From Candidatus Uhrbacteria bacterium (GTDB lineage Bacteria > Patescibacteriota > Patescibacteriia > UBA9934), in NCBI GenBank assembly GCA_903848275.1, contig CAINGB010000016.1:1-38652 (forward strand): a stretch of DNA of 38,652 nt, given 5' to 3'. This document shows, piece by piece, positions 29,092 through 34,916 of the stretch. Every line of letters starts with the position of its first letter. Position 1 is the stretch's first letter. The notes beneath the pieces are model-generated. The model did not search any database and was not told where the DNA came from. It saw nothing but the letters and a program-made list of their open reading frames with translations. Position numbers and translations under genes: made by a program.

Positions 29092-29979
29092 CTACCCAGC
29101 TCGGATAAACTTTCGTCTCAACTGCTCAACTTGTAACGGTGGGACGTCAATCTTGCTCATGTCGATGACGCCGAGGCCCCGCTCGCTACAGTTTACCAGA
29201 TATCCGATGGCGTAGGGATCGTAGCCCATGAGCGTGGCGCCGACAGCGTCGACAGCGACAGCGTCGAGGCCAGCTAGCACAAGGTTCATGGCGACTGGCG
29301 TGCCTTCTACTGGACCAGCACCTTCCATGGCGAGTACAGCGTCGACGATGGCGATGTGACACGGAAGTTCTTGATAAAGCTGGGCGATGCTTTGGTGGCA
29401 GGCGGTCATGCCCTCGTTCTGCAACCAGGGAAAGCGGGCCCAAACGCGACCGTGAGTGCCAATGCGAGGTGGTACCAACCAAGTGCCCAGCGACCAGTTA
29501 GTCACAGTGAGGCCGACACCCAAGTCGCGGTGCGTTTTCATGGGCGCCAAGGAGATGCGGAGGTCGCAGTCGCTGACGGTTTTGGAACGATGGATTTCCT
29601 GCAAGCTGCCGTCGGCGCGGACGGTGTGGCCGACCACTGCTTGGTCGTCGTTGAGGTCGACCAAGGCGACGCGTTGATAGTCCTCGAGCAGGCGGTCGTA
29701 GCCGAAGTTAGTAAAAGCAGGCTTGGTGCCGTAGTGCGCCGCGTCGCCAACGAAGATATCGGCTCGTGAGTACTGACGGATTTCGTCGACTAGGCCGCGG
29801 ACAGCGTCGACGTGAGTGGCGGCTAGCGGCAGCTCGTAATGCTCCAGGTTTACTTTAATGAAAATGCGCTTAGCGGCCTTGACCAAGTCGACAAAACTCT
29901 CACCCAAACTGTGCACGGCTTCGCGCACAGCCTTGCGCCGATTGTCGCCCTCTACCAATATGACTTTAGGCATGCTCAT
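29092..29979 (-). CDS. DUF362-domain protein
   Basis: 295 residues from MSMPKVILVEGDNRRKAV (29979). The frame extends to 30168 without motif, crossing the promoter of the next gene, so the inner start is chosen. DUF362 features: FIKVNLEHYELPLAATHVDAVRGLVDEI (about 40-68), GDAAHYGTKPAF, LISLAPMKTHRDLGVGLTVTNWSLG (conserved Lys-Thr-His, about 147-170), and the C-terminal GLDAVAVDAVGATLMGYDP. Some family members carry ferredoxin-like clusters; no CxxC array is present here. Enzymatic role unknown. It may be co-transcribed with the downstream sugar genes, though a repeat-rich spacer intervenes. Confidence 0.85.
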   Translation of the reverse strand: MSMPKVILVEGDNRRKAVREAVHSLGESFVDLVKAAKRIFIKVNLEHYELPLAATHVDAVRGLVDEIRQYSRADIFVGDAAHYGTKPAFTNFGYDRLLEDYQRVALVDLNDDQAVVGHTVRADGSLQEIHRSKTVSDCDLRISLAPMKTHRDLGVGLTVTNWSLGTWLVPPRIGTHGRVWARFPWLQNEGMTACHQSIAQLYQELPCHIAIVDAVLAMEGAGPVEGTPVAMNLVLAGLDAVAVDAVGATLMGYDPYAIGYLVNCSERGLGVIDMSKIDVPPLQVEQLRRKFIRAG

Positions 29980-30022
29980 AATGACCCTATGGTACCGTGG
30001 GGACGGATTTGGGGCAATAAGT

Positions 30023-30051
30023 TGGACAAGGGGCGGCGTTTCCGCTACCTT
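30023..30051 (+). promoter_or_regulatory. Promoter of orphan cassette A
   Basis: TGGACA (30023-30028), 17-nt spacer, TACCTT (30046-30051). The same promoter, with conserved flanks (GCAATAAGT before; GCG.AGTTT after), recurs at 31305-31333, which supports function better than the match to consensus does. Confidence 0.6.
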
Positions 30052-30097
30052 GGGCGCAGTTTCGTTGCCATTCAGGCAGCTGACTAAGAGGTGAATC

Positions 30098-30700
30098 ATG
30101 TCCGAGACCCAGACCAACAAGGCCCCGTCCTTTCGCGAAGTTCTGCTCCACCTGCACGCCGTGTCCACCCTCGACTTTTCGCAGAGACCTTCAAGCGAGT
30201 TTCCCTGCGGCTACGGCACGGCCATGCTGTACGGCTTGGTCATCCGAACCATGACGGATGACGGGCAGAACCTGCTCGACCAACAAGAACGGGAACGCCG
30301 ACTGGCTGGTGGCCGCTGGTTGGGCTTGCACGACAAGGCCGTTCTGACCACGTTCGACGACCAGCCGTGCTGCCCACCGAACAACGGCCGCGAGATCGTC
30401 AGCCTGTTCCGCCAGTGCGTCGAGCTCGACCCGCTGTTCCTGGCCTGCTTTGACCCGCTGGCCGTGAACTTCATCCTGAAGCACGACCCGCTGGTTGGTT
30501 CGTTCCGTTGCCTGGTGCCGCTCGCCCTGCCGCCGGCTTGGTTGTTCGACGAGCACAGGCCGTGGACCAAGATGATTGCGGCTGGAGCCAAAATGGCCCA
30601 ATTGGCCAACACACCGGAGTGCAACAACGAGACGACCGAGAATGCCATGTGGCGCGGCGTGCTCGAGGAGATGCTCGACAAGTACGAGCCGAGGGCGTAG
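30098..30700 (+). CDS. Orphan protein, paralogue A
   Basis: 200 residues, soluble in character, no family recognised. The Shine-Dalgarno AGAGGTG lies 4-10 nt before ATG. It is a paralogue of the 31380 gene: matching opening MSET.TN..P..RE.LLHL, central ELDP....LACF / KLDPILLAF, and closing LPP.WL....PW....AGA.M........EC.NE...AM.R.VL..MLD.YEP.A. The conserved Trp, Cys and Asp/Glu positions near the C-terminus suggest a folded domain under selection. It carries a Cys-Cys pair (QPCCPPN) absent in paralogue B. It is a single-gene unit with a terminator at 30717-30753. Confidence 0.75.
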   Translation: MSETQTNKAPSFREVLLHLHAVSTLDFSQRPSSEFPCGYGTAMLYGLVIRTMTDDGQNLLDQQERERRLAGGRWLGLHDKAVLTTFDDQPCCPPNNGREIVSLFRQCVELDPLFLACFDPLAVNFILKHDPLVGSFRCLVPLALPPAWLFDEHRPWTKMIAAGAKMAQLANTPECNNETTENAMWRGVLEEMLDKYEPRA

Positions 30701-30716
30701 AAGACACGTACAAACT

Positions 30717-30753
30717 CAGTCATCGGCGCGTAACGCTGGTGACTGTTTGTTTT
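30717..30753 (+). terminator. Terminator of paralogue A
   Basis: CAGTCATCGGCG (30717-30728), loop CGTAA, CGCTGGTGACTG (30734-30745; G-U pairs), then TTTGTTTT. Nearly the same hairpin ends the paralogue B unit at 32279-32315. Confidence 0.85.
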
Positions 30754-30761
30754 GGGCAATA

Positions 30762-30789
30762 TTGACCAATGGATAGATTGTGTTATTAT
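30762..30789 (+). promoter_or_regulatory. Promoter of a short gene-less unit
   Basis: TTGACC (30762-30767), 16-nt spacer, TATTAT (30784-30789). Only about 60 nt separate it from a terminator, and no reading frame lies between. Confidence 0.6.
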
Positions 30790-30795
30790 GTACTT

Positions 30796-30854
30796 ACATT
30801 GGCTTCGCAAGAGGCTCCGAGAATACCCCGGCTCATGCTGGGGTATTCGTTTTT
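30796..30854 (+). ncRNA. Possible small RNA (about 59 nt)
   Basis: Predicted transcript from about 30796 to the T tract at 30850-30854. It has a short 5' hairpin (GGCTTCGCAAGAGGCTCC region) and a strong 3' hairpin, but no start codon with a frame. It also runs antisense to the last codons of the PemK-like gene (stop at 30833). Alternatives: a cassette that lost its gene, or a terminator for readthrough. Confidence 0.4.
30821..30854. terminator. Terminator hairpin overlapping the PemK stop
   Basis: GAATACCCCGGC (30821-30832), TCAT loop, GCTGGGGTATTC (one mismatch; 30837-30848), then GTTTTT on the plus strand. The PemK-like gene ends inside it on the other strand. Shares its core with the hairpin at 134-171. 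Confidence 0.75.
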
Positions 30855-31261
30855 ATGAGATCTATGAATGCAGCGTGCAGAAGTTCGAATTGGTCAACTG
30901 GTAATAAGCCAATCTTACGGATCAGTCGTTTAGCGCTGATGGTTCTAGCTTGGACAAGAACTGCTCGAGAAATTATTCCTTCACATTCCACAGGATGATA
31001 CCAGGTGCCCTCTTTCAAGCCAGACGTCGTTGGAATGATAAACAGCACATCTTTGCTGAACTTTTTAACAATTATAACTGGACGTTCAAAATTGTAATTC
31101 TTGCCATTTTCTTCGGAACCGATATTTTCTCCCAAGCTCGCCCACCAAACTTCTCTTTCATAAAAATACAGGCCAGGTCGCACGGAGAAATGTAGTTCTA
31201 TTTTCTTACTTGACCAGCCTATAAAGCGACGTACTTCCTCGATGATATATTCTGCTGACAT
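30833..31261 (-). CDS. PemK/MazF-like toxin endoribonuclease
   Basis: 142 residues. The core begins near residue 33: REVWWASLGENIGSEENGKNYNFERPVIIVKK, the MazF/PemK pattern (GxIWxxxLG...GxExxKxRPxxIV). It continues with DVLFIIPTTSG (the conserved Thr/Ser after the strand) and SRAVLVQARTISAKRLIRKIG, matching the late Q-x-R/I-xxxR-L segment. A 30-residue N-terminal extension precedes it. It would cleave mRNA, but no antitoxin frame is visible next to it, so it may be solitary or trans-controlled. TATTAT lies 9 nt before ATG (leaderless). AT-rich relative to its neighbours, and inserted between the two paralogous cassettes. Confidence 0.82.
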   Translation of the reverse strand: MSAEYIIEEVRRFIGWSSKKIELHFSVRPGLYFYEREVWWASLGENIGSEENGKNYNFERPVIIVKKFSKDVLFIIPTTSGLKEGTWYHPVECEGIISRAVLVQARTISAKRLIRKIGLLPVDQFELLHAAFIDLIKTNTPA

Positions 31262-31270
31262 AATGGCTCA

Positions 31271-31276
31271 ATAATA
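31271..31276 (-). promoter_or_regulatory. -10 box of the PemK-like gene
   Basis: TATTAT on the minus strand (31276-31271), 9 nt before the ATG at 31261; no Shine-Dalgarno. Confidence 0.5.
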
Positions 31277-31304
31277 CTTGGAGCTGCCACGAACGGCAAT
31301 AAGT

Positions 31305-31333
31305 TGGACAAGGCCAGCGCTTTCCGCTACTTT
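31305..31333 (+). promoter_or_regulatory. Promoter of orphan cassette B
   Basis: TGGACA (31305-31310), 17-nt spacer, TACTTT (31328-31333), conserved with 30023-30051 including spacer residues (CGCTTTCCGC against CGTTTCCGC). Confidence 0.6.
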
Positions 31334-31379
31334 AAGCGTAGTTTGGCTGCCATGGTGGTGGCTGACTATGAGGTGAGCA

Positions 31380-31973
31380 ATGTCCGAGACCAAGACCAAC
31401 ACGACCCCGACCTATCGCGAGATCCTACTGCACCTGACCGAGGTGTCGGCCATGAACTACAAGGATTTGCCCGAAGGTGTGATCCGCCACTACGGCACCC
31501 GCATGGTCTACCAAACGTTTTTGACCAGCGTGATGGTCAAACCGCCTTTCCCAAGCAAACCGAAATACGCGCGTTGGCTGCGCCTGGAGAGTGACCGAAT
31601 CGGCGTTCGGTTTGGCGGCCAAAATATCCGCATACCGAACAATGGCAACGGCGTCGACAAGCTGGTGGCAAATTGCCTGAAGCTCGACCCGATCTTGCTA
31701 GCCTTCACGGTCGAGTCGTTCGCCCGGAGAGTCATCGATGATGATGGCGTGACAAGCAAGGAGCTCCCCGCCTTAATTTTGATCAAGCTTCCGCCAGAGT
31801 GGCTGGGGGCCGACGGCAACCCTTGGGCCAGACTCGAGGAAGCAGGAGCCGAGATGGACAGGCGGACCGACACCAACGAGTGTTTCAACGAGGAGTCCGA
31901 TTACGCCATGCGGCGGCGGGTGCTGACCGCGATGCTCGACAGGTACGAGCCAAAGGCGGAGGCGACGTCATGA
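31380..31973 (+). CDS. Orphan protein, paralogue B
   Basis: 197 residues, soluble, no family recognised. The start follows GAGGTG, 4-9 nt upstream. It is similar to paralogue A at 30098 over the N-terminal 20 residues and the C-terminal 60 (LPPEWLG..PW.RLEEAGAEM, NECFNEESDYAM, MLDRYEPKA), with a more divergent middle. The promoter and leader are also duplicated, so the whole cassette was copied, not only the gene. Its TGA overlaps the ATG of a membrane-protein gene (ATGA), unlike paralogue A, which ends alone. A role with the membrane partner is possible. Confidence 0.75.
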   Translation: MSETKTNTTPTYREILLHLTEVSAMNYKDLPEGVIRHYGTRMVYQTFLTSVMVKPPFPSKPKYARWLRLESDRIGVRFGGQNIRIPNNGNGVDKLVANCLKLDPILLAFTVESFARRVIDDDGVTSKELPALILIKLPPEWLGADGNPWARLEEAGAEMDRRTDTNECFNEESDYAMRRRVLTAMLDRYEPKAEATS

Positions 31974-32260
31974 AGCAGCGACGCTTCTGGCAGACGGTTG
32001 GAGCGGTGCTATACTGGCACTGCGTGGCCGTATGGTGGGAGACAGGCATTGCCGGATTCGCGGCCTACGCGGTGGTGCTCGGCAACCTGGGCTACAGAGT
32101 GCTGGCGGTGGTCGACAGGTGGCCGGGCAATAACCTATACGTGTCCAACGACTCGCCACTCCTCTCACCCATGGCCATCGGCATGATGCTGCCGCTGGTC
32201 GTCGTCCTGAGCTACGACTTCATCCGGCTCTGGTACGGGGTCTGGCGCGGCGAGAATTAG
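31970..32260 (+). CDS. Small membrane protein coupled to paralogue B
   Basis: 96 residues starting MKQRRFWQTVGAVLYWHCVAVWW. ATG (31970-31972) overlaps the preceding stop as ATGA, and a GGCGGAGG stretch within the upstream gene provides a Shine-Dalgarno. Two to three hydrophobic segments: about 9-47 (GAVLYWHCVAVWWETGIAGFAAYAVVLGNLGY, two short spans) and about 70-88 (MAIGMMLPLVVVLSYDFIRLW). The outer loop carries PGNNLYVSNDSPLLSP. No family recognised. The end is followed by a terminator like that of paralogue A, so this gene may have been inserted into, or lost from, one copy. Confidence 0.65.
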   Translation: MKQRRFWQTVGAVLYWHCVAVWWETGIAGFAAYAVVLGNLGYRVLAVVDRWPGNNLYVSNDSPLLSPMAIGMMLPLVVVLSYDFIRLWYGVWRGEN

Positions 32261-32278
32261 GGACGACACGTACTCCTT

Positions 32279-32315
32279 CAGTCACTGGCGCGTAACGCCG
32301 GTGGCTGATTGTTTT
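32279..32315 (+). terminator. Terminator of the paralogue B unit
   Basis: CAGTCACTGGCG (32279-32290), loop CGTAA, CGCCGGTGGCTG (32296-32307; G-U pairs), then ATTGTTTT. Homologous to 30717-30753. Confidence 0.85.
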
Positions 32316-32469
32316 AACTTGATACGTATCATGTATGGCGCCTCGTTCTCGCAAGCGAGCTTCCGAACGAGCGACATGTATGGCGGCACGCGTGTGGCGA
32401 GCGAGCTCGCCGCGCGAGGCCGCGATCCATGTCCCCGCCGCTGCGCGGCGACGCCAGCTGGCGCTGGCT
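32316..32469. other. GC-rich, palindrome-dense DNA without a gene
   Basis: Contains GATACGTATC, CTCGTT-CTCGC-AA-GCGAG-(6 nt)-AACGAG (32342-32371), GGCGAGCGAGCTCGCCG (32396-32412; repeated at 32716-32732), CGCCGCTGCGCGGCG (about 32436-32450) and GCCAGCTGGC (about 32453-32462). CATGTATGGCG occurs twice (about 32331 and 32375). Open frames here run across the tRNA and lack start signals. Could be a structured RNA or remains of inserted palindromic units. Confidence 0.55.
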
Positions 32470-32526
32470 GGAACCACGAAAATACCAGGCCGAAGCCTGG
32501 TATTTTCGTGGTTCCGGGACATGGAT
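32425..32526. repeat. Interrupted inverted copy of the tRNA-Gln 3' end
   Basis: Arm 32470-32490 is the exact complement of 32495-32515 (21 bp, GGAACCACG... CCAGGC, loop CGAA). The right arm continues as GGGACATGGAT (32516-32526) inside tRNA-Gln. Its complement ATCCATGTCCC is found at 32425-32435, but displaced by 34 nt (32436-32469). The inner part acts as the tRNA terminator on the minus strand. Confidence 0.8.
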
Positions 32527-32582
32527 TCGAACCATGGTTCACGGCTTCAAAGGCCGCTGTCCTGCCGTTAGACGATCCCGGA
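32509..32582 (-). tRNA. tRNA-Gln (TTG)
   Basis: Acceptor TCCGGGA/TCCCGGA pairs fully; D arm GTCTAACGGCAGGAC; anticodon stem GCGGC/GCCGT around CTTTGAA gives anticodon TTG; T arm CATGG-TTCGAAT-CCATG; A73 and encoded CCA (32511-32509). Its 3' end is one arm of a long palindrome. Confidence 0.93.
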
Positions 32583-32613
32583 GTAGTTATTTGGCTAACC
32601 CTATTACCCGCCG

Positions 32614-32642
32614 ATTCTATACCAATTTTGTCATTGACGCAA
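32614..32642 (-). promoter_or_regulatory. Promoter of tRNA-Gln
   Basis: On the minus strand TTGCGT (32642-32637), 17 nt, TAGAAT (32619-32614). It overlaps the divergent tRNA-Thr promoter at 32634-32642. Confidence 0.55.
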
Positions 32643-32662
32643 GTCAAAAGCCTTGCTATTCT
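32634..32662 (+). promoter_or_regulatory. Promoter of tRNA-Thr
   Basis: TTGACG (32634-32639), 17 nt ending in TGC, TATTCT (32657-32662). The -35 boxes of the two divergent tRNA promoters overlap, so they may compete for polymerase. The leader to the tRNA is about 60 nt. Confidence 0.65.
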
Positions 32663-32728
32663 ACCCCCGTTCTCAGCACTCTCTCAGCAGCCCCCACCAA
32701 GCGTAGCGCAGACGAGGCGAGCGAGCTC

Positions 32729-32803
<75 letters not shown>

Positions 32804-32808
32804 GAAAC

Positions 32809-32832
32809 TCCCGATTCATTTCGGGATTTTTT
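32809..32832 (+). terminator. Terminator of tRNA-Thr
   Basis: TCCCGA (32809-32814), loop TTCATT, TCGGGA (32821-32826), then TTTTTT. Confidence 0.85.
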
Positions 32833-32858
32833 GTTTTATAGCGGAGAGAACTTTATGC

Positions 32859-32864
32859 TATACT
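32859..32864 (+). promoter_or_regulatory. Extended -10 box of tspO
   Basis: TGCTATACT (TATACT at 32859-32864) then 6 nt then ATG at 32871; transcription would start on the start codon. Confidence 0.7.
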
Positions 32865-32870
32865 TCCCTC

Positions 32871-33368
32871 ATGAAATCTTCAAATAAAATTATGCGAACT
32901 CGCAACGCTTTAAGTTTACTCAGCTTCATTGTAATGAGCGAACTCGCCGGCATCATCGGTTCCCTCTTCACCATGTCGTCTATTCCGACTTGGTATGCCA
33001 CTTTAGTTAGACCGGCACTCAATCCCCCGGGGTGGGTATTTGGCCCAGTATGGACGTTGTTGTACTTGCTGATGGGTGTGGCCGCTTGGTTGGTGTGGCG
33101 TAAGGGTTGGGGGAAGGTCGATGTAAAAATAGCGCTCGGTTTGTTTTCGCTCCAACTAATATTAAACGCGGCCTGGTCGATTATATTCTTTGGTGGGCAT
33201 AATCCGGCCGTGGCGCTGATAGAAATCTTAGCATTGTGGCTGGCTATACTCGGCACCATGCTCGCCTTCGGTCGAGTCTCGAAGCCGGCTGCTTGGCTGC
33301 TAGTCCCCTACTTACTTTGGGTCAGCTTTGCGACTTACTTGAATTTTGCTATTTGGACGCTTAATTAA
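32871..33368 (+). CDS. tspO: TspO/MBR family membrane protein
   Basis: 165 residues with five hydrophobic helices, the TspO fold. Family residues: PTWYATLVRPALNPPGWVFGPVWTLLYLLMG (about 43-73, the PxxxPPxxxFxPVWxxLY signature), WLVWRKG, LNAAWSIIFFGGHNP (about 103-117, xNxxWxxxFF), and the final aromatic-rich helix YLLWVSFATYLNFAIW. TspO binds tetrapyrroles and is linked to stress responses and porphyrin handling. glutaredoxin follows after 1 nt, so the two are co-transcribed. Leaderless start. Confidence 0.93.
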   Translation: MKSSNKIMRTRNALSLLSFIVMSELAGIIGSLFTMSSIPTWYATLVRPALNPPGWVFGPVWTLLYLLMGVAAWLVWRKGWGKVDVKIALGLFSLQLILNAAWSIIFFGGHNPAVALIEILALWLAILGTMLAFGRVSKPAAWLLVPYLLWVSFATYLNFAIWTLN

Positions 33369-33369
33369 T

Positions 33370-33624
33370 ATGAAACCAGTCACTATCTATTCCACCCCCA
33401 CTTGCCCATACTGCATCCGCGCGAAGCAACTCTTCACTAGCTTGAACGTCGCCTTTACCGACGTCGACCTGAGTGCTGATCCAGCCCTGGCCGAAGAGTT
33501 GAATAACAAGCACAACTGGCGAACTGTGCCGATGATTTTTATTGGTGACGAGTTTGTAGGCGGCTATGACGACGTGATAGCGTTGCAAGCGAGGGGTGAG
33601 CTGATGAGTAAACTAGAAGGTTAG
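33370..33624 (+). CDS. Glutaredoxin
   Basis: 84 residues from MKPVTIYSTPTCPYCIRAK (33370), normal for a small dithiol glutaredoxin. Active site CPYC (about 12-15), cis-Pro in RTVPMIFIGDEFVGGYDD (TVPxxFI, about 52-69). It reduces disulfides using glutathione or a substitute thiol. One nt after tspO. Its 3' end overlaps the convergent fic gene by 4 nt, and no terminator follows directly. A second, orphaned glutaredoxin 3' end lies beyond fic at 34744-34803, followed by the likely original terminator. Confidence 0.93.
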   Translation: MKPVTIYSTPTCPYCIRAKQLFTSLNVAFTDVDLSADPALAEELNNKHNWRTVPMIFIGDEFVGGYDDVIALQARGELMSKLEG

Positions 33625-34673
33625 ATTTTACGATAGCGTGTAGTTCTACCCTGGCCAATTCGTTCGAGTTTTTTAAGTCTCAACAATACGTCAATACCTT
33701 GTGAGACAGTTGGTCTAGCGACGTTAGTCGCCTCGGCAATTTCGCCAGCGGTTGCTTCGTCGATGTTTTCAAAATAGCGCCAAACCACCAATTGCTTTGG
33801 CGAGAGAATCTTCTCGATGTTCTCATGCGAAAGAAGTTCAATGGCCCGACGAGCTTGTTCCAGAGAAACACTAAGAAAGAATTCTAGCCACGGAGTGATG
33901 TTCTCTTGTTTTGTGCCTAGAGTTGATTGACTCTTACGCAGGGCTATATAATATTCAGCTTTGTTATCTTCGATCAATTTTTCGTGTGAAATATAGGATG
34001 CATATTCGTAACCAGCTCGCAGCAATAACAGGTTAGTGAGAACACGCGAAAGACGACCATTGCCATCTTGAAATGGGTGAATAGCTAAAAATTCTACAAC
34101 AAAGTTACTAATAATTAGTAAGGGATGTTCCTGCTTTTGCTGTAGAGCTTCTGTCGTCCAGGCAATGAGTTCCGTCATTTGTTGAGGTACTAAATAGGCT
34201 GGAGTAGTTTTGAAGATGACGCCGATCGACTTGCCTAATTCGTCGAACATCTCCACGGAGTTTTCTAATTTCTTATATTCTCCACGGTGCCGCTCATCTT
34301 TATTAGTATACTGCAAAAGGTCTCGATGAAGTTGCTTAATTACTCCCTCGGTTAGCGGGATATGCCTCCAAGAAAGGAAAATATTCTCGAGCAACTCGAA
34401 ATAACCCAGTACTTCTTGTTTATCACGATCAGTGAATTTCTGGAGTACGAGTCCACGAATAAACTTCTCGACATCTTCGTCGGACAAGCGAGAACCCTCA
34501 ATACGAGTCGAGGCCCCAGTTGAAGTCACTAAAACAGAGCGCTTCAAACGACCAAGCACCTGCGAGTTTAATTTTGCTCCGCCGATCCATTGACCCTTCA
34601 GTTGATCAATCTGACTCAACAGTCCTAGAACCGACTTAGGCAGCTGAGAGAGACGTTTAGTACGGATATCCAT
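33621..34673 (-). CDS. Fic-domain protein with winged-helix tail
   Basis: 350 residues. Fic core HPFQDGNGRLSR (about 196-207) has the complete HPFx(D/E)GNGR motif, predicting AMP (or other nucleotide) transfer to a protein hydroxyl. An inhibitory helix motif (S/T)xxxE(G/N) is at the N-terminal side, STRIEGS (about 55-61), so self-inhibition within one chain is expected (class II). HLHRDLLQYT-type flap region QLHRDLL (about 114-120). The C-terminal 70 residues form a winged helix (EATAGEIAEATNVARPTVSQGIDVLLRLKKL). An inverted repeat covers its promoter, suggesting self-repression. It is AT-richer than its surroundings. Confidence 0.92.
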   Translation of the reverse strand: MDIRTKRLSQLPKSVLGLLSQIDQLKGQWIGGAKLNSQVLGRLKRSVLVTSTGASTRIEGSRLSDEDVEKFIRGLVLQKFTDRDKQEVLGYFELLENIFLSWRHIPLTEGVIKQLHRDLLQYTNKDERHRGEYKKLENSVEMFDELGKSIGVIFKTTPAYLVPQQMTELIAWTTEALQQKQEHPLLIISNFVVEFLAIHPFQDGNGRLSRVLTNLLLLRAGYEYASYISHEKLIEDNKAEYYIALRKSQSTLGTKQENITPWLEFFLSVSLEQARRAIELLSHENIEKILSPKQLVVWRYFENIDEATAGEIAEATNVARPTVSQGIDVLLRLKKLERIGQGRTTRYRKI

Positions 34674-34680
34674 AAATGTT

Positions 34681-34719
34681 TAATCATATATTATGACTAT
34701 GGGAGATTATATATGATTA
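34681..34719. promoter_or_regulatory. Inverted repeat over the fic promoter (putative operator)
   Basis: Arms TAATCATATATTAT (34681-34694) and ATTATATATGATTA (34706-34719) are complementary at 12 of 14 positions, spaced by 11 nt. The upstream arm contains the -10 TATAAT of fic, so a bound dimer would block transcription. Confidence 0.65.
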
Positions 34720-34734
34720 TGATATTTTGGACAA
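34706..34734 (-). promoter_or_regulatory. Promoter of fic
   Basis: On the minus strand TTGTCC (34734-34729), 17-nt spacer, TATAAT (34711-34706). Transcription would start near 34699, giving a leader of about 25 nt. Confidence 0.65.
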
Positions 34735-34743
34735 ATAGAACTT

Positions 34744-34803
34744 TACGACGACGTGACGGCGCTGCAGGCGAAGGGTGGGCTGATGGGTACGTTAAATGGC
34801 TAA
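34744..34803 (+). pseudogene. Orphaned 3' end of a glutaredoxin gene
   Basis: The frame reads YDDVTALQAKGGLMGTLNG then TAA, matching the end of the intact glutaredoxin YDDVIALQARGELMSKLEG (14 of 19 residues). No upstream part of the gene remains; the fic promoter region begins about 10 nt before. It is followed 22 nt later by a terminator. It marks the old gene end displaced when the fic segment arrived, or a partial duplication. Confidence 0.85.
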
Positions 34804-34824
34804 TATTAAGTTAATTTTGTGTAT

Positions 34825-34849
34825 AACGCCTTGACAAAAGGCGTTTTTT
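34825..34849 (+). terminator. Terminator whose loop contains a -35 box
   Basis: AACGCCTT (34825-34832), loop GACAA, AAGGCGTT (34838-34845), then TTTTG. It would end glutaredoxin transcripts. The loop and the T tract overlap the promoter at 34831-34859. Confidence 0.75.
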
Positions 34850-34859
34850 GTGCCATTAT
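34831..34859 (+). promoter_or_regulatory. Promoter of the 34917 gene
   Basis: TTGACA (34831-34836), 17-nt spacer ending TGC, CATTAT (34854-34859). Predicted leader of about 50 nt with GGGAG Shine-Dalgarno. Confidence 0.7.
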
Positions 34860-34916
34860 TCGCAGCGAGTACCGCATTTCGCGAACTGCTCAAACAACCT
34901 GCCAAAGGGAGAAATC

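Noticed and set aside
29980-30168. N-terminal extension of the DUF362 gene to 30168
   Set aside because: The extra 63 residues match no family, overlap the promoter and leader of the 30098 gene, and a better start with a -10-like box exists at 29979.
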